Made by a program: the position numbers and the translations under genes. Shown here piece by piece: positions 1-7,994 of a DNA stretch of 64,000 bases. The stretch's first letter is position 1; every line of letters begins with the position of its first letter. The notes beneath the pieces were generated by a model. It saw only the letters and a program-made list of their open reading frames with translations, ran no database searches and was not told the DNA's origin. Source of the stretch: DASXAI01 sp963728985 (GTDB taxonomy: Bacteria > Actinomycetota > Acidimicrobiia > Acidimicrobiales > Ilumatobacteraceae); contig CAVSME010000003.1 of the NCBI GenBank assembly GCA_963728985.1, positions 1,178,001-1,242,000 on the forward strand. The letters run 5' to 3'.

Positions 1-1
1 C

Positions 2-895
2 AACGCCGCCGCGGTGCTCCTCGTGCTGGCCGCCCTGGCCCGAGGGCGTGAGGTCGTGGTGTCGCGGGGCGAGAGCGTGGAGATCGGCGGCGGGTTCCGG
101 GTGCCCGAGGTGATGGCCCAGTCGGGGGCCCACCTGGTCGACGTCGGCACCACCAACCGCACCCGGGTCACGGACTACCGCGCTGCCGTCGACCGCCCAG
201 GGGCGGACGTAGCGGTGGTGCTCAAGGTCCACCCGTCCAACTTCCGGGTCACCGGCTTCACCGCTTCCGCCGAGGTCGCCGAGCTGGCGAGGCTCGGTCC
301 GCCCGTCGTCTACGACCTCGGTTCGGGCCTGCTCGACGCCGCCTGCCCGTGGCTCGCCGGAGGTCCGCCGCCCTGGCTCGGCTCCGAGCCGGCCGCCCGC
401 CAGACCCTGGCCGCGGGCGCCGCCCTGGTCACCTTCAGCGGCGACAAGCTCCTCGGCGGGCCCCAGGCCGGTGTCATCGCCGGGCGCGCCGACCTCGTCG
501 CCGCCTGCGTCGCCCACCCGCTCGCCCGGGCCGTGCGCCCGGGCAGCCTGGTCCTGGCCGCCCTGCAGGATGTGGCCCTCGCCTACCTACGGCGCGACGG
601 CCAGGCCATCCCGTTCTGGCGCCTGGCTTCGATCCCCGTCGACGCCCTGGTCGCACGGGCCGAGTCCCTGGGCGTGGGCGGCGTGGTGGCGTGCGAATCG
701 CTGCCGGGCGCGGGCTCCCTGCCGGGCATCACCATCGCGTCGGCGGGCGTCGCCGTGGATGGCGACCGCACCGCCGCGCTGCGGCGGGCCGAGCCGCCGA
801 TCGTGGCCCGGGTGGCCGAGGGGCGAACCATCTGCGACCTGCGCACGATCGAACCTCGCGACGACGCCCATGTCGCGGCGACGCTGTGCGCGTAG
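2..895 (+). CDS. selA: L-seryl-tRNA(Sec) selenium transferase, 5'-truncated by window edge
   Basis: SelA is a PLP enzyme that converts seryl-tRNA(Sec) to selenocysteinyl-tRNA(Sec) using selenophosphate. The reading frame is open from base 2, and the first visible residues (NAAAVLL) match the family's NNNAAAVLL motif, so the N-terminal part lies outside the window. The PLP-binding lysine is visible in SGDKLLGGPQ (codon at 446-448). Family motifs SRGESVEIGG and VGTTNRT are also present. The gene ends at a TAG that overlaps the GTG start of selB by 10 bp, so the two are translationally coupled. Identification is confident; the true start cannot be seen. Confidence 0.95.
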   Translation, partial: NAAAVLLVLAALARGREVVVSRGESVEIGGGFRVPEVMAQSGAHLVDVGTTNRTRVTDYRAAVDRPGADVAVVLKVHPSNFRVTGFTASAEVAELARLGPPVVYDLGSGLLDAACPWLAGGPPPWLGSEPAARQTLAAGAALVTFSGDKLLGGPQAGVIAGRADLVAACVAHPLARAVRPGSLVLAALQDVALAYLRRDGQAIPFWRLASIPVDALVARAESLGVGGVVACESLPGAGSLPGITIASAGVAVDGDRTAALRRAEPPIVARVAEGRTICDLRTIEPRDDAHVAATLCA

Positions 896-2607
896 TCGCC
901 ACCGCCGGCCACGTCGACCACGGCAAGTCGGCGCTCGTCCTCGCCTTGACCGGCACCGACCCTGATCGCTTCGCCGAGGAGAAGCGGCGCGGCCTCACCA
1001 TCGACCTCGGCTTCGCCACGACCACGCTCCCGTCGGGCGCCACGATCTCGTTCGTCGACGTGCCCGGCCACGTGCGCTTCCTCAAGAACATGCTGGCCGG
1101 GGTGGGCGGCATCGACGCCTGCCTGTTCGTGGTGGCGGCGACCGAAGGCTGGAAGCCGCAATCGGAAGAGCACCTGCGCATCCTGGAGCTGCTCGGTGTC
1201 GCCCACGGCGTGGTGGCACTGACCAAGGTGGACCTGCTCGATGGCGACCACGCTGCCCTCGCCGAGCTGGAGGTGGCCGACCGGGTGGCGGGCACGTTCC
1301 TCGAGGGCGCCGAGGTCGTCCGGGTGGCGGCGCCGTCGGGCCAGGGCATCGAGGCGCTCCGGGCGGCGCTCGACGACCTCGTCGCCACGACACCAGCGGC
1401 CGCCGACCGTGACCGTCCTCGCCTGTGGATCGATCGGGCCTTCGCCGCCAAGGGTGCCGGCGTGGTTGTGACGGGCACCCTCACCGGCGGCCCACTGGCC
1501 ACTGGCGACGCCGTCGTCGTGGGGACGGCGGCCCGCGCCGCTCGCGTGCGTGGCATCCAAACCCACGGCCGCCCGGTCGATCGCATCGGCCCCGGGAACC
1601 GGGTGGCGCTGAACCTGAGCGGCCTCGAGCACGGGGACACGGCACGCGGCGAGGCCGTCGTCCGACCCGGTCAGTGGCGCCCGACGACCCGCATCGACGC
1701 CACCTTGCACGTGCTGGCGGGCCTGGACCACGACGTGTCCCGGCGGGGCGCCTACCTCGCCTACCTGGGGTCGGGCGAGCACCCGGTCCGGGTGCGGGTG
1801 CTGGGCGCCGACCGGATCGCCCCGGGCGGCGCCGGCCCGGTGCGACTGCATCTGTCGACGCCACTGCCGCTCCTTCCTGGCGACCGCTACGTCCTGCGCG
1901 AGAGCGGGCGGGACGAGACCGTCGGCGGCGGTGAGGTGCTGGACGTGGCTCCTGTCCTGCCCGCGTCACGGGCCCGACCCGACCGGTCGGTGGACCGGGT
2001 GGTGGCCGAGCGCGGCTGGATCGACACCGAGGAGCTGGAGGCGCTCACCGGCGAGCGACGCCCCGCGGAACTGGGTTCCTGGGTGGGCGCCCCGGGCGCG
2101 GTGGCAGCCCTGGTCGAGGCCGTGGGCGCCCAGGTGGCCGCGGCCGGGCCGCTGGGGCTGGACGTCGCCGCCCTGGACGACCGATCGCGGCTGGCCCTGG
2201 CCCGGCTGCCGGGGGTCGTGGTGGAGGCCGGGCGGGCCCGCGTGGCGACGGCGGGTGACCCCTTCGCCGACCACCCGTTCCTCGCCGCGCTCGAGGCGGG
2301 CGGGTGCGCGCCGCCCGATCCGGAAGGGGTCGATCGGGCCGAGCTGCGGGAGCTGGTGCGTCGGGGCCTCGTGGTGGAGTGCGACGGCCGCTACTTCGCG
2401 CCGGCGGCGCTCGACGGCGCGGCGCGCGCGGCGGCGCGCCTGCTGGCCCGGGACCCGGCGGGCTTCACCGTGGGGGCGTTCCGCGACGAGGTGGGGGCGA
2501 CCCGCAAGCACGCCGTGCCGCTCCTGGCCGAGCTCGACCGGCGAGGTGTCACCCGCCGTCGCGGCGACCTCCGCATCGCCGGACCCCGCCTCCCGCCGCT
2601 GCCCTAG
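886..2607 (+). CDS. selB: Selenocysteine-specific elongation factor SelB
   Basis: SelB is the EF-Tu-like GTPase that delivers Sec-tRNA(Sec) to UGA codons followed by a SECIS hairpin. The product is about 573 residues, slightly shorter than the E. coli protein. G1 is GHVDHGKS (residues 8-15), the switch region RGLTIDLGF is at 35-43, G3 DVPGH at 58-62 and G4 TKVD at 113-116. Beta-barrel domains follow, and the C-terminal third should form the winged-helix SECIS reader. The GTG at 886 is chosen because it places the GTPase domain at the N-terminus and overlaps selA by 10 bp; the open frame upstream of it is only the antisense-like shadow of selA. No selC or selD is seen in the window. Confidence 0.94.
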   Translation: MRVVATAGHVDHGKSALVLALTGTDPDRFAEEKRRGLTIDLGFATTTLPSGATISFVDVPGHVRFLKNMLAGVGGIDACLFVVAATEGWKPQSEEHLRILELLGVAHGVVALTKVDLLDGDHAALAELEVADRVAGTFLEGAEVVRVAAPSGQGIEALRAALDDLVATTPAAADRDRPRLWIDRAFAAKGAGVVVTGTLTGGPLATGDAVVVGTAARAARVRGIQTHGRPVDRIGPGNRVALNLSGLEHGDTARGEAVVRPGQWRPTTRIDATLHVLAGLDHDVSRRGAYLAYLGSGEHPVRVRVLGADRIAPGGAGPVRLHLSTPLPLLPGDRYVLRESGRDETVGGGEVLDVAPVLPASRARPDRSVDRVVAERGWIDTEELEALTGERRPAELGSWVGAPGAVAALVEAVGAQVAAAGPLGLDVAALDDRSRLALARLPGVVVEAGRARVATAGDPFADHPFLAALEAGGCAPPDPEGVDRAELRELVRRGLVVECDGRYFAPAALDGAARAAARLLARDPAGFTVGAFRDEVGATRKHAVPLLAELDRRGVTRRRGDLRIAGPRLPPLP

Positions 2608-2622
2608 CTGCACCAAATCGCG

Positions 2623-2670
2623 CAGCCTGAACACTTCGTACCGCGTGGGCGGTAGCAAGTGTTCAGGCTG
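2623..2670. repeat. 48-bp dispersed inverted repeat, copy 1
   Basis: The arms run from CAGCCTGAACACTT to AAGTGTTCAGGCTG around a GTACCGC...GCGGTAGC core, with two mismatches between the 22-bp arms. It lies between the convergent genes selB and the alpha/beta hydrolase, where it could act as a bidirectional terminator. A second, more diverged copy of the same length is at 27099-27146, so it looks like a mobile or REP-like element rather than a one-off terminator. Confidence 0.75.
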
Positions 2671-2686
2671 AGCACGGGGGAAGGGG

Positions 2687-3607
2687 TCACTCCGGGGCGA
2701 GGGTGGGCAGCTCGCCGTCGTCGTGGCCGCCCAGCGAGCGGGCCAGTCGGGCCACCTCGACGTCGTTGGTGATCACCTCGCTGAAGCGGTCCGGATCGGC
2801 CAGCAACCACGAGTGCGTGCCGTCCACGACCCGTCCTTCGGCACCGGCGGCCACGCACAGCGCATCGAACGACTCCCGGGGCAGCAGCCCGTCGCGCTTG
2901 GCCCAGATGATCGTGACCGGCATGCCCCGGCGCTTGAGCGACTCCAGCTCGGACCGCAGGTCGGCGTTGCGGGCCAGCTGGGCCACCCGCCACAAGGACC
3001 GGGGGTGGCGCACCAGGTTCGGCAGCGCATCCTCGATGACCACCGGGATCACCCGGGTCGCCTGGCGCAGGGGCCACATGTCGTTCGGCATGTGGAGCCC
3101 CCAGTCCCACAGCGGCCGGTCGGCCAACGAGCGCAGCCGCTTGCCCCGCTTCCACGCCGATCCGCCGATCGAGTTGACCAGCACCAGCGAGCGCACCCTG
3201 TCGGGATGGTCGTAGGCCAGCCGGATGGCGACGCCGCCGCCGAACGAATGACCCATGACGACCACCGGCTCGTCGACGCGAACAGCGTCCAGGAACCGGT
3301 AGGCCCAACGGGCATATCCCTCGAGGTTGATCTCGTCGTTGGGGAGGTCGGCGGTGCCGCTCGAACCCGGCAATGCCGGCGCGTGGACCTGGCAGCCCTG
3401 CGCCGCGATCCGGCCCACGACGCTGCGGTAGGAGTGGTGGCCAAGGGCCCATCCGTGCAGGAACAAGACCGGGAGCCCGTGGCCGATCACCCCGTAGGCG
3501 GCCGGCCGACCGTCCACGAAGGCCCGCTTCCAGACGATGGGACCAGGGTCAGGGAACGGACCCGCCGGGGATGGCTCCGGCGCGCCGTGGTCATCAGCCC
3601 TGGTCAT
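2687..3607 (-). CDS. Alpha/beta hydrolase fold protein
   Basis: A 306-residue serine hydrolase of the alpha/beta fold with unknown substrate. The oxyanion region is LFLHGWALG (48-56), the nucleophile elbow GHSFGG places Ser at 121, and the likely acid and base are Asp239 (AKRDGLLP) and His265 (DGTHSWLL). The first 25 residues are Pro/Gly-rich and probably disordered, so a shorter start is possible. It converges on selB and is followed upstream by whiB on the same strand with a gap of about 36 bp, which suggests co-transcription with whiB. Confidence 0.85.
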   Translation of the reverse strand: MTRADDHGAPEPSPAGPFPDPGPIVWKRAFVDGRPAAYGVIGHGLPVLFLHGWALGHHSYRSVVGRIAAQGCQVHAPALPGSSGTADLPNDEINLEGYARWAYRFLDAVRVDEPVVVMGHSFGGGVAIRLAYDHPDRVRSLVLVNSIGGSAWKRGKRLRSLADRPLWDWGLHMPNDMWPLRQATRVIPVVIEDALPNLVRHPRSLWRVAQLARNADLRSELESLKRRGMPVTIIWAKRDGLLPRESFDALCVAAGAEGRVVDGTHSWLLADPDRFSEVITNDVEVARLARSLGGHDDGELPTLAPE

Positions 3608-3643
3608 GGCCCGACCGACCCTATCGGCCGGCCGGGTGGACGC

Positions 3644-3916
3644 TCAGGCGATCGGCGCGATGAGCGGGCGCCGTTCCGCCTCGCTCATCCCTCCCCAGAT
3701 GCCGTGAGGTTCTCGGATCCGCAACGCGTAGGCCAAGCATGGTTCCCGCACCGGACACGTCGCGCAGATCGCTTTGGCCTGCTCTTCACGGGCCGCTTTC
3801 TCGTCCTTGCGCTCGAATTGGGGTGGCGGGAAGAACACCGACGCGTGCGGACCTCGGCACGCCGCCCGTGCCTGCCACACCTCGAGGGCGTAGCTATCGG
3901 TCTGCTGAATGGACAC
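3644..3916 (-). CDS. WhiB-family iron-sulfur transcriptional regulator
   Basis: Small Fe-S regulator found only in Actinobacteria and their phages. The four cluster cysteines are Cys20, Cys51, Cys54 and Cys60 (CATCPVREPC) and the diagnostic turn GIWGG is at 72-76. A longer reading starting at 3934 would translate the ribosome binding site itself: AGGAGGGGG sits just upstream of the GTG at 3916, so I place the start there (90 residues). In mycobacteria a whiB (whiB4) neighbours a pair of ArsA-like ATPases, and the same neighbourhood is seen here. The subtype is not certain. Confidence 0.92.
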   Translation of the reverse strand: MSIQQTDSYALEVWQARAACRGPHASVFFPPPQFERKDEKAAREEQAKAICATCPVREPCLAYALRIREPHGIWGGMSEAERRPLIAPIA

Positions 3917-4006
3917 GCAAAACCCCCTCCTCACCAGCGACGGTACGAAAGGCGCGGGGAAAGGGGAAGGGGTTCGTAACCAAATTGAGACGAATGACCT
4001 ACGCGC
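3917..4006 (-). promoter_or_regulatory. Upstream region and Shine-Dalgarno of whiB
   Basis: This 90-bp spacer between whiB and the NfeD-like gene (both on the minus strand) contains the strong purine-rich ribosome binding site of whiB at about 3924-3932. Further upstream it has alternating C-rich and T-rich tracts on the minus strand. No clear -35/-10 pair can be named. The strong ribosome binding site decides the start of the WhiB reading frame. Confidence 0.5.
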
Positions 4007-5383
4007 TCAGGGTGCGTCTGCTACCGCTGGCGGTGCCTCCGAAGCATCCGTACCGGTGTGCCCACGGCGGCGGCGAGCTCGCTCTCGGTAGTCCTGGGCG
4101 CCGCCGGATTCGGGCTCGACCTCGAGCGTCACCCCGTCGATGGCCACCACCCGCATGGGTTCGCCGGCGTCGATCGGCGTGGCCCGGTTGGTGCGGGCCC
4201 GCCAGGAGGCGCCCCGCACCTCAACGGTACCTTCAGGGTTGACGGCGGTGACCGCCCGGCCCATCTCGCCGATCATCCACTCCCGGCCGATCGTGGGCGT
4301 GGCGAAGCGGGTGCGGACCATGGCCGGCATGCCGGTCAGGAAGGCCAGCAGGACGCCGCCGATCCCCGCCAGCAGGGTGATCCAGGACAGCGACATGCCG
4401 TCGTACAGGAAGACCGAGGCGACCACGAACCCCACGACGCCCACGCCCGTCCAGAACCGGGGCACGCCGGTCTGCACGTCGACGGCGAAGGCCAGGATCG
4501 CCAACACGAGCAGGGCGAACGCCCACGGGCGGGTGGGCAGCGACACCGCGCCGTAGCAGCCGAGGACCAGGCAGCCGGCGCCGATCACCCCGGCCAGGCC
4601 CACCCCGGCGGTGAAGAACTCGAACACGAGCAGGCACAAGCCGATCGTGAGCAACAGGTACGCCACCGGCGGGCTGGCGACGGTGTGCATCAGCCGGGGC
4701 AGCAGCCCGAGCTTGCTGAAGCGGGTCGGGCCGTTGCGCTCCCGGCGCAGCTCGTCGCCCTTCTGGACGACGTTGGCGGTGTTCAGGGTCTTGCCGTCGA
4801 CGGTCACGCCGTTCAGCACCACGATGAAGTCACCCAGCGTGGGCGTCCCGGTGTCGTTCACCCCGGTGCGCAGGGCGCCGGCGGTGCGGGCGTCGGTCTC
4901 GCCGAGGGTGTCGGTGCGCAGCTGCTCGGTGGCCGAGCCGAAGGTCATGGGCACGTCGGGCCCCTCCAGGTAGTCGCCGAAGTCGCCGATCCGGCTGCCC
5001 GGCGCCATGCCCGTCACCACGGCCGCCGCCAGGAGCTGACCCGACAGGCCTTTGGCCCGGGCCCCGCTCGGCCCCACCCAGATGGCGACGGGCACGGCCG
5101 ACTCGTGGATCTGCGTGGCCAGCTCCGCCATCCGCTGGCGGGACACCGTGGCGCCGGTGGAGTTCATCTGGAGCACGAGGGCCTGGGCACCGTCGCTGGC
5201 GGCACTCTCGATGGCGCGGGAGATGCCGTCGGCGTTCGGGGCGTCGATCAACCCGCTGACCTCGAACACATCGACCGGCGCGGTGGCCGGACCTCCACTG
5301 GTCTGGGCCTGTGCCGCGGTGGCCGTGACCGCGAGCGCGCCGACCACACCGAGCACGCCGAGGGCGATCGCTAGTCTGCGCAC
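4007..5383 (-). CDS. Long-form NfeD-like membrane protein with N-terminal ClpP-like (SDH) domain
   Basis: A 458-residue protein starting with a signal peptide (cleavage after AQAQ, about residue 27). A ClpP/crotonase-like domain of the NfeD1b type follows to about residue 235, then four to six hydrophobic helices, and from about 375 a small OB-fold (NfeD-C) domain (IGEMGRAVTAV, GTVEVRG). The family regulates membrane proteins such as stomatins. The usual AASAG nucleophile motif reads GARAKGLSGQLL, so whether the serine protease is active is doubtful. The GTG start at 5383 has a GGAGG about 8 bases upstream. It is divergent from the ArsA pair with only 23 bp between start codons. Confidence 0.85.
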   Translation of the reverse strand: MRRLAIALGVLGVVGALAVTATAAQAQTSGGPATAPVDVFEVSGLIDAPNADGISRAIESAASDGAQALVLQMNSTGATVSRQRMAELATQIHESAVPVAIWVGPSGARAKGLSGQLLAAAVVTGMAPGSRIGDFGDYLEGPDVPMTFGSATEQLRTDTLGETDARTAGALRTGVNDTGTPTLGDFIVVLNGVTVDGKTLNTANVVQKGDELRRERNGPTRFSKLGLLPRLMHTVASPPVAYLLLTIGLCLLVFEFFTAGVGLAGVIGAGCLVLGCYGAVSLPTRPWAFALLVLAILAFAVDVQTGVPRFWTGVGVVGFVVASVFLYDGMSLSWITLLAGIGGVLLAFLTGMPAMVRTRFATPTIGREWMIGEMGRAVTAVNPEGTVEVRGASWRARTNRATPIDAGEPMRVVAIDGVTLEVEPESGGAQDYRERARRRRGHTGTDASEAPPAVADAP

Positions 5384-5406
5384 CGATTGGCCTCCGAAGG
5401 GGGAGC
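5384..5406. promoter_or_regulatory. 23-bp divergent spacer holding both ribosome binding sites
   Basis: The starts of the NfeD-like gene (minus) and the first ArsA-like gene (plus) are only 23 bp apart. Minus-strand GGAGG and plus-strand GAAGGGGGAG are both inside the spacer. There is no room for two promoters, so each -10/-35 must lie within the coding sequence of the opposite gene, which implies coupled or mutually interfering expression. Confidence 0.6.
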
Positions 5407-6348
5407 GTGGACCTGCTGGAGTTCTTCGCCGCCGCCCGGCTGCTCGTCGTGGCCGGCAAGGGCGGCGTGGGCAAGACCACGGTAACGGCCGCCCTCGCCA
5501 CTTCGGCAGCCAGGGCCGGTCGGCGCGTCCTCGTCGTGGAGGTCGAGGGCAAGAGCGGGCTGGTCGGCCTGCTCGGCGGCCGCGGCGAGCTGGGCTACGA
5601 CGAGATCACCTACGCCGCCGGTCTCGGGCCGGGCGGCCGGGGCGAGCTGCGAGCGCGGACCATCACCCCGACCCATGCCCTCGTCGACTACTTCGACGAG
5701 CACGGCATGCGCCGGCTGTCGCATCGCCTCGGCCGCACCGGTGTCCTCGACATCGTGGCCACGGCGGCGCCCGGGCTCGACGACATCCTCGTGCTCGGCA
5801 AGGTGAAGCAGCTCGAGCGCCAGCAGACGGCCGACCTGATCGTGCTCGACGCGCCGGCTGCCGGCCACGCCATCACGTTCCTGCAATCGGCGAACGGGCT
5901 GCTCGACGCCGTCGACGTAGGGCCGATCAACACCCAGGCGCGCGACGTCGTGGAGCTGCTGTCCGACCCGTCCCGCACCCAGGTGCTCCTGGTGACGCTG
6001 GCCGAGGAGACGCCAGTCAACGAGCTGGTGGAGACGGCCTTCGCTCTCGAGGATCGGGTGGGCGTCTCGCTCGGGCCGGTCGTGGTGAACGGTCTCTACC
6101 CGGACGTCGAGCTCGACGTGGCCGTCCTCGACGGTGCCGACCTGACCGCGGCCGACCGCGCCGCGCTGGAGGCCGCCGCCGCATTCCGCCAGGACCGGGT
6201 GGCGCTGCAGCGCGAGCAGGTGGAGCGGCTGGGCGAACGGCTCCCGCTGCCCCAGATCCACCTCCCGTTCCTGTTCACGGCGGGCCTGACGCCAGCCGAC
6301 GTCGACGTCCTGATCGGTGAGTTGGTGGCCGGCATCGGCGCGCTGTGA
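5407..6348 (+). CDS. ArsA/Get3-family ATPase, first of a pair
   Basis: A 313-residue member of the anion-transporting ATPase (ArsA/Get3) branch of P-loop NTPases. The deviant Walker A GKGGVGKTT is at 17-25, with the signature lysine that acts across the dimer. It is followed without a gap by a second ArsA-like gene: its TGA overlaps the next ATG by one base. Such tandem pairs are conserved in Actinobacteria next to whiB (Rv3679/Rv3680 in M. tuberculosis), so the two products probably form a heterodimer. No arsB/arsR lies near, so arsenite export is unlikely. GTG start with the purine-rich ribosome binding site GAAGGGGGAG. Confidence 0.9.
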   Translation: MDLLEFFAAARLLVVAGKGGVGKTTVTAALATSAARAGRRVLVVEVEGKSGLVGLLGGRGELGYDEITYAAGLGPGGRGELRARTITPTHALVDYFDEHGMRRLSHRLGRTGVLDIVATAAPGLDDILVLGKVKQLERQQTADLIVLDAPAAGHAITFLQSANGLLDAVDVGPINTQARDVVELLSDPSRTQVLLVTLAEETPVNELVETAFALEDRVGVSLGPVVVNGLYPDVELDVAVLDGADLTAADRAALEAAAAFRQDRVALQREQVERLGERLPLPQIHLPFLFTAGLTPADVDVLIGELVAGIGAL

Positions 6349-7457
6349 TGGCCTCGGTCATCGAACTGGCGGCGGAGCGCCGAATCGTCATCTGCTGCGG
6401 CTCGGGTGGGGTGGGCAAGACCACGACGGCCGCGGCGATCGCCGTCGAGGGAGCGCGCCAGGGGCGACGGGCGGTCGTGGTCACGATCGACCCGGCCCGG
6501 CGGCTGGCCGACGCGCTCGGCCAGTCGGGGGGCCTGACCGACACGCCCACGGAGATCGCCGGACCGTGGCCCGGCTCGCTGTCGGCGCTCATGCTCGACA
6601 CGAAGAGCACGTTCGATGCGCTCGTGACGCGCTACGCCGTCGACGAGGGCCAGACCCGACGCATCCTGGACAACCGCTTCTACCGCAACATCTCGGGGCG
6701 GCTGTCGGGCACGCAGGAGTACATGGCGGCGGAGAAGCTGTACGAACTGCACGACGAAGGCGACTTCGACCTCGTCGTGGTGGACACGCCGCCCACCCGC
6801 AACGCCCTCGACTTCCTCGACGCGCCCGGCCGCCTCGTGCGCTTCCTCGACCATCGCCTCTACCGGGTGCTGATGACGCCGACGCGGGCCTACCTCCGCG
6901 CCGTGGGCGTCGCCGCGCAGGCCTTCCTGCGCACCGTGTCCAAGGTGGTCGGCGGGGAGGTGCTCGGCGATGCCATCGCTTTCTTCCAGGCCTTCGACGG
7001 CATGGAGGCCGGCTTCCGCGAGCGGGCCGAACGGGTGCTCCACCTCCTCGACGCGCCCGAGACCGCTTACGTGCTGGTGACGTCGCCGCGCCGGGAATCC
7101 GTGGACGAAGCCGACTTCTTCGCCCGGCGGCTGGCCGAGAGCAACCTCGCGGTTGCGGCGCTCATCGTCAACCGGATGCACCCTGCGTTCGGCGACGGTG
7201 GAGTCACCGCGGCCCGAGCCGCGCGCGATGCCGCCGCGGCACATCGCGGTTCGGCCCTCGGCGCGCTGTGGGCCAACCTGGCCGACTTCCGCGAGGTCGC
7301 CGGTCGCGAGGAGGCCCAGTTCGGGAGCCTCGCCAACCGAGTCTCGCCCGCCCCGGTCGTGCACGTGCCCGTGCTGCGCTCCGACGTCCACGACCTCACC
7401 GGGCTGGCCGAGGTCGCGAGCTACATCTTCGGGGAGGCAGCCCCGGGGCGCGGCTAG
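6348..7457 (+). CDS. ArsA/Get3-family ATPase, second of a pair
   Basis: A 369-residue partner of the preceding ATPase, starting at the ATG that overlaps the upstream stop codon. Its P-loop reads GSGGVGKTT (18-26), so the signature lysine present in its partner is a serine here. Other family motifs remain: TIDPARRLADALG after strand 2 and VVDTPPTRNALDFL around the switch. The asymmetry suggests that one subunit supplies the trans-acting lysine and the other mainly binds nucleotide or client. Assignment to the family is firm; the client is unknown. Confidence 0.9.
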   Translation: MASVIELAAERRIVICCGSGGVGKTTTAAAIAVEGARQGRRAVVVTIDPARRLADALGQSGGLTDTPTEIAGPWPGSLSALMLDTKSTFDALVTRYAVDEGQTRRILDNRFYRNISGRLSGTQEYMAAEKLYELHDEGDFDLVVVDTPPTRNALDFLDAPGRLVRFLDHRLYRVLMTPTRAYLRAVGVAAQAFLRTVSKVVGGEVLGDAIAFFQAFDGMEAGFRERAERVLHLLDAPETAYVLVTSPRRESVDEADFFARRLAESNLAVAALIVNRMHPAFGDGGVTAARAARDAAAAHRGSALGALWANLADFREVAGREEAQFGSLANRVSPAPVVHVPVLRSDVHDLTGLAEVASYIFGEAAPGRG

Positions 7458-7466
7458 CGTCGAGGC

Positions 7467-7889
7467 GTGCCGCACTACCTCGTGGCGACCGACGCCGACT
7501 GGATCCTCGACCAGGTGCAGGCCGCCCTCGGCGGTTCCGACGTCACCTGGACGGTGTGCCGCTCGGGCAAGCAGGTGCGCGGCGCGGTGGCGGAGGCGTC
7601 GACCCCGGTGGACGCGGCGCTGCTGGACCTCCAGATCGGGACGATGGGCGGGATGGCGGTCACGCTCGACCTGCGGCTCGAGGAGTCGGGCGGGCGGCTG
7701 CCGCACGTGCCCGTCGTCATGCTGCTCGATCGATCGGCCGACGTGTTCCTGGCCCAGCGCTCGGCCGCCGAGGGCTGGCTGATCAAGCCCCTCGACGCCA
7801 TCCGGCTGCGCCGGGCGCTGCGCACGGTGCTCGCCGGCGGGACGTACGTCGAAGGGGTGCCCGGGGATCAGCCGGTAGCGACCGGGTAG
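7467..7889 (+). CDS. Stand-alone receiver (REC) domain protein
   Basis: A 140-residue single-domain response regulator. The probable phosphoacceptor Asp54 lies in ALLDLQIGTMGG and the conserved lysine is Lys107 in WLIKPLD. There is no output domain, so it would act by protein-protein contact or as a phosphate shuttle. The GTG start is 9 bp downstream of the ArsA-like gene, so it is probably the last gene of that operon. The acidic pocket near the N-terminus (ATDADW) is consistent with metal binding. Confidence 0.8.
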   Translation: MPHYLVATDADWILDQVQAALGGSDVTWTVCRSGKQVRGAVAEASTPVDAALLDLQIGTMGGMAVTLDLRLEESGGRLPHVPVVMLLDRSADVFLAQRSAAEGWLIKPLDAIRLRRALRTVLAGGTYVEGVPGDQPVATG

Positions 7890-7904
7890 GCTGTTCGAGC
7901 CCAC

Positions 7905-7982
7905 CGGGAAGTGGCGCAGCTTGGTTAGCGCGCAGCGTTCGGGACGCTGAGGTCGCGGGTTCGAATCCCGCCTTCCCGACCA
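7905..7982 (+). tRNA. tRNA-Pro (anticodon CGG), CCA encoded
   Basis: The full cloverleaf can be folded: acceptor CGGGAAG pairs with CTTCCCG, D-stem GCGC/GCGC, anticodon stem CAGCG/CGCTG around loop TTCGGGA giving CGG, T-arm GCGGG-TTCGAAT-CCCGC, discriminator A and encoded CCA (7980-7982). Its 3' part from the anticodon stem onward is duplicated at 16660-16710, so this gene served as the integration site of the island to its right and was rebuilt by the incoming att sequence. Confidence 0.97.
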
Positions 7983-7983
7983 C
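7933..7983 (+). repeat. Left attachment repeat (attL) within tRNA-Pro
   Basis: This 51-bp stretch covers the anticodon stem to one base past the CCA of tRNA-Pro and is identical, as far as I can align by eye, to 16660-16710. Tyrosine-recombinase islands typically use the 3' half of a tRNA as the crossover site and leave such a direct repeat at both ends. Confidence 0.9.
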
Positions 7984-7994
7984 GACGATGCTGG

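Noticed and set aside
583..1851. Long minus-strand frame opposite selA/selB, and similar long antisense frames elsewhere (e.g. 6096-7904, 9648-11651, 12331-14622, 59514-61538)
   Set aside because: In GC-rich DNA the reverse strand of a real gene is often open. These are His/Arg/Gly-rich, lack any domain and fully overlap well-supported genes.
5407..7457. Arsenic resistance operon
   Set aside because: The ATPases are ArsA-like, but there is no ArsB/ArsR/ArsC, and the pair next to whiB is a known actinobacterial housekeeping arrangement.
7783..7983. Minus-strand open frame across tRNA-Pro (GKAGFEPATSASRTL), and the matching plus-strand peptide (VRDAEVAGSNPAFPT)
   Set aside because: These are translations of the tRNA gene and of its partial copy at 16660-16710; such peptides are a familiar spurious product of tRNA-Pro and are not proteins.
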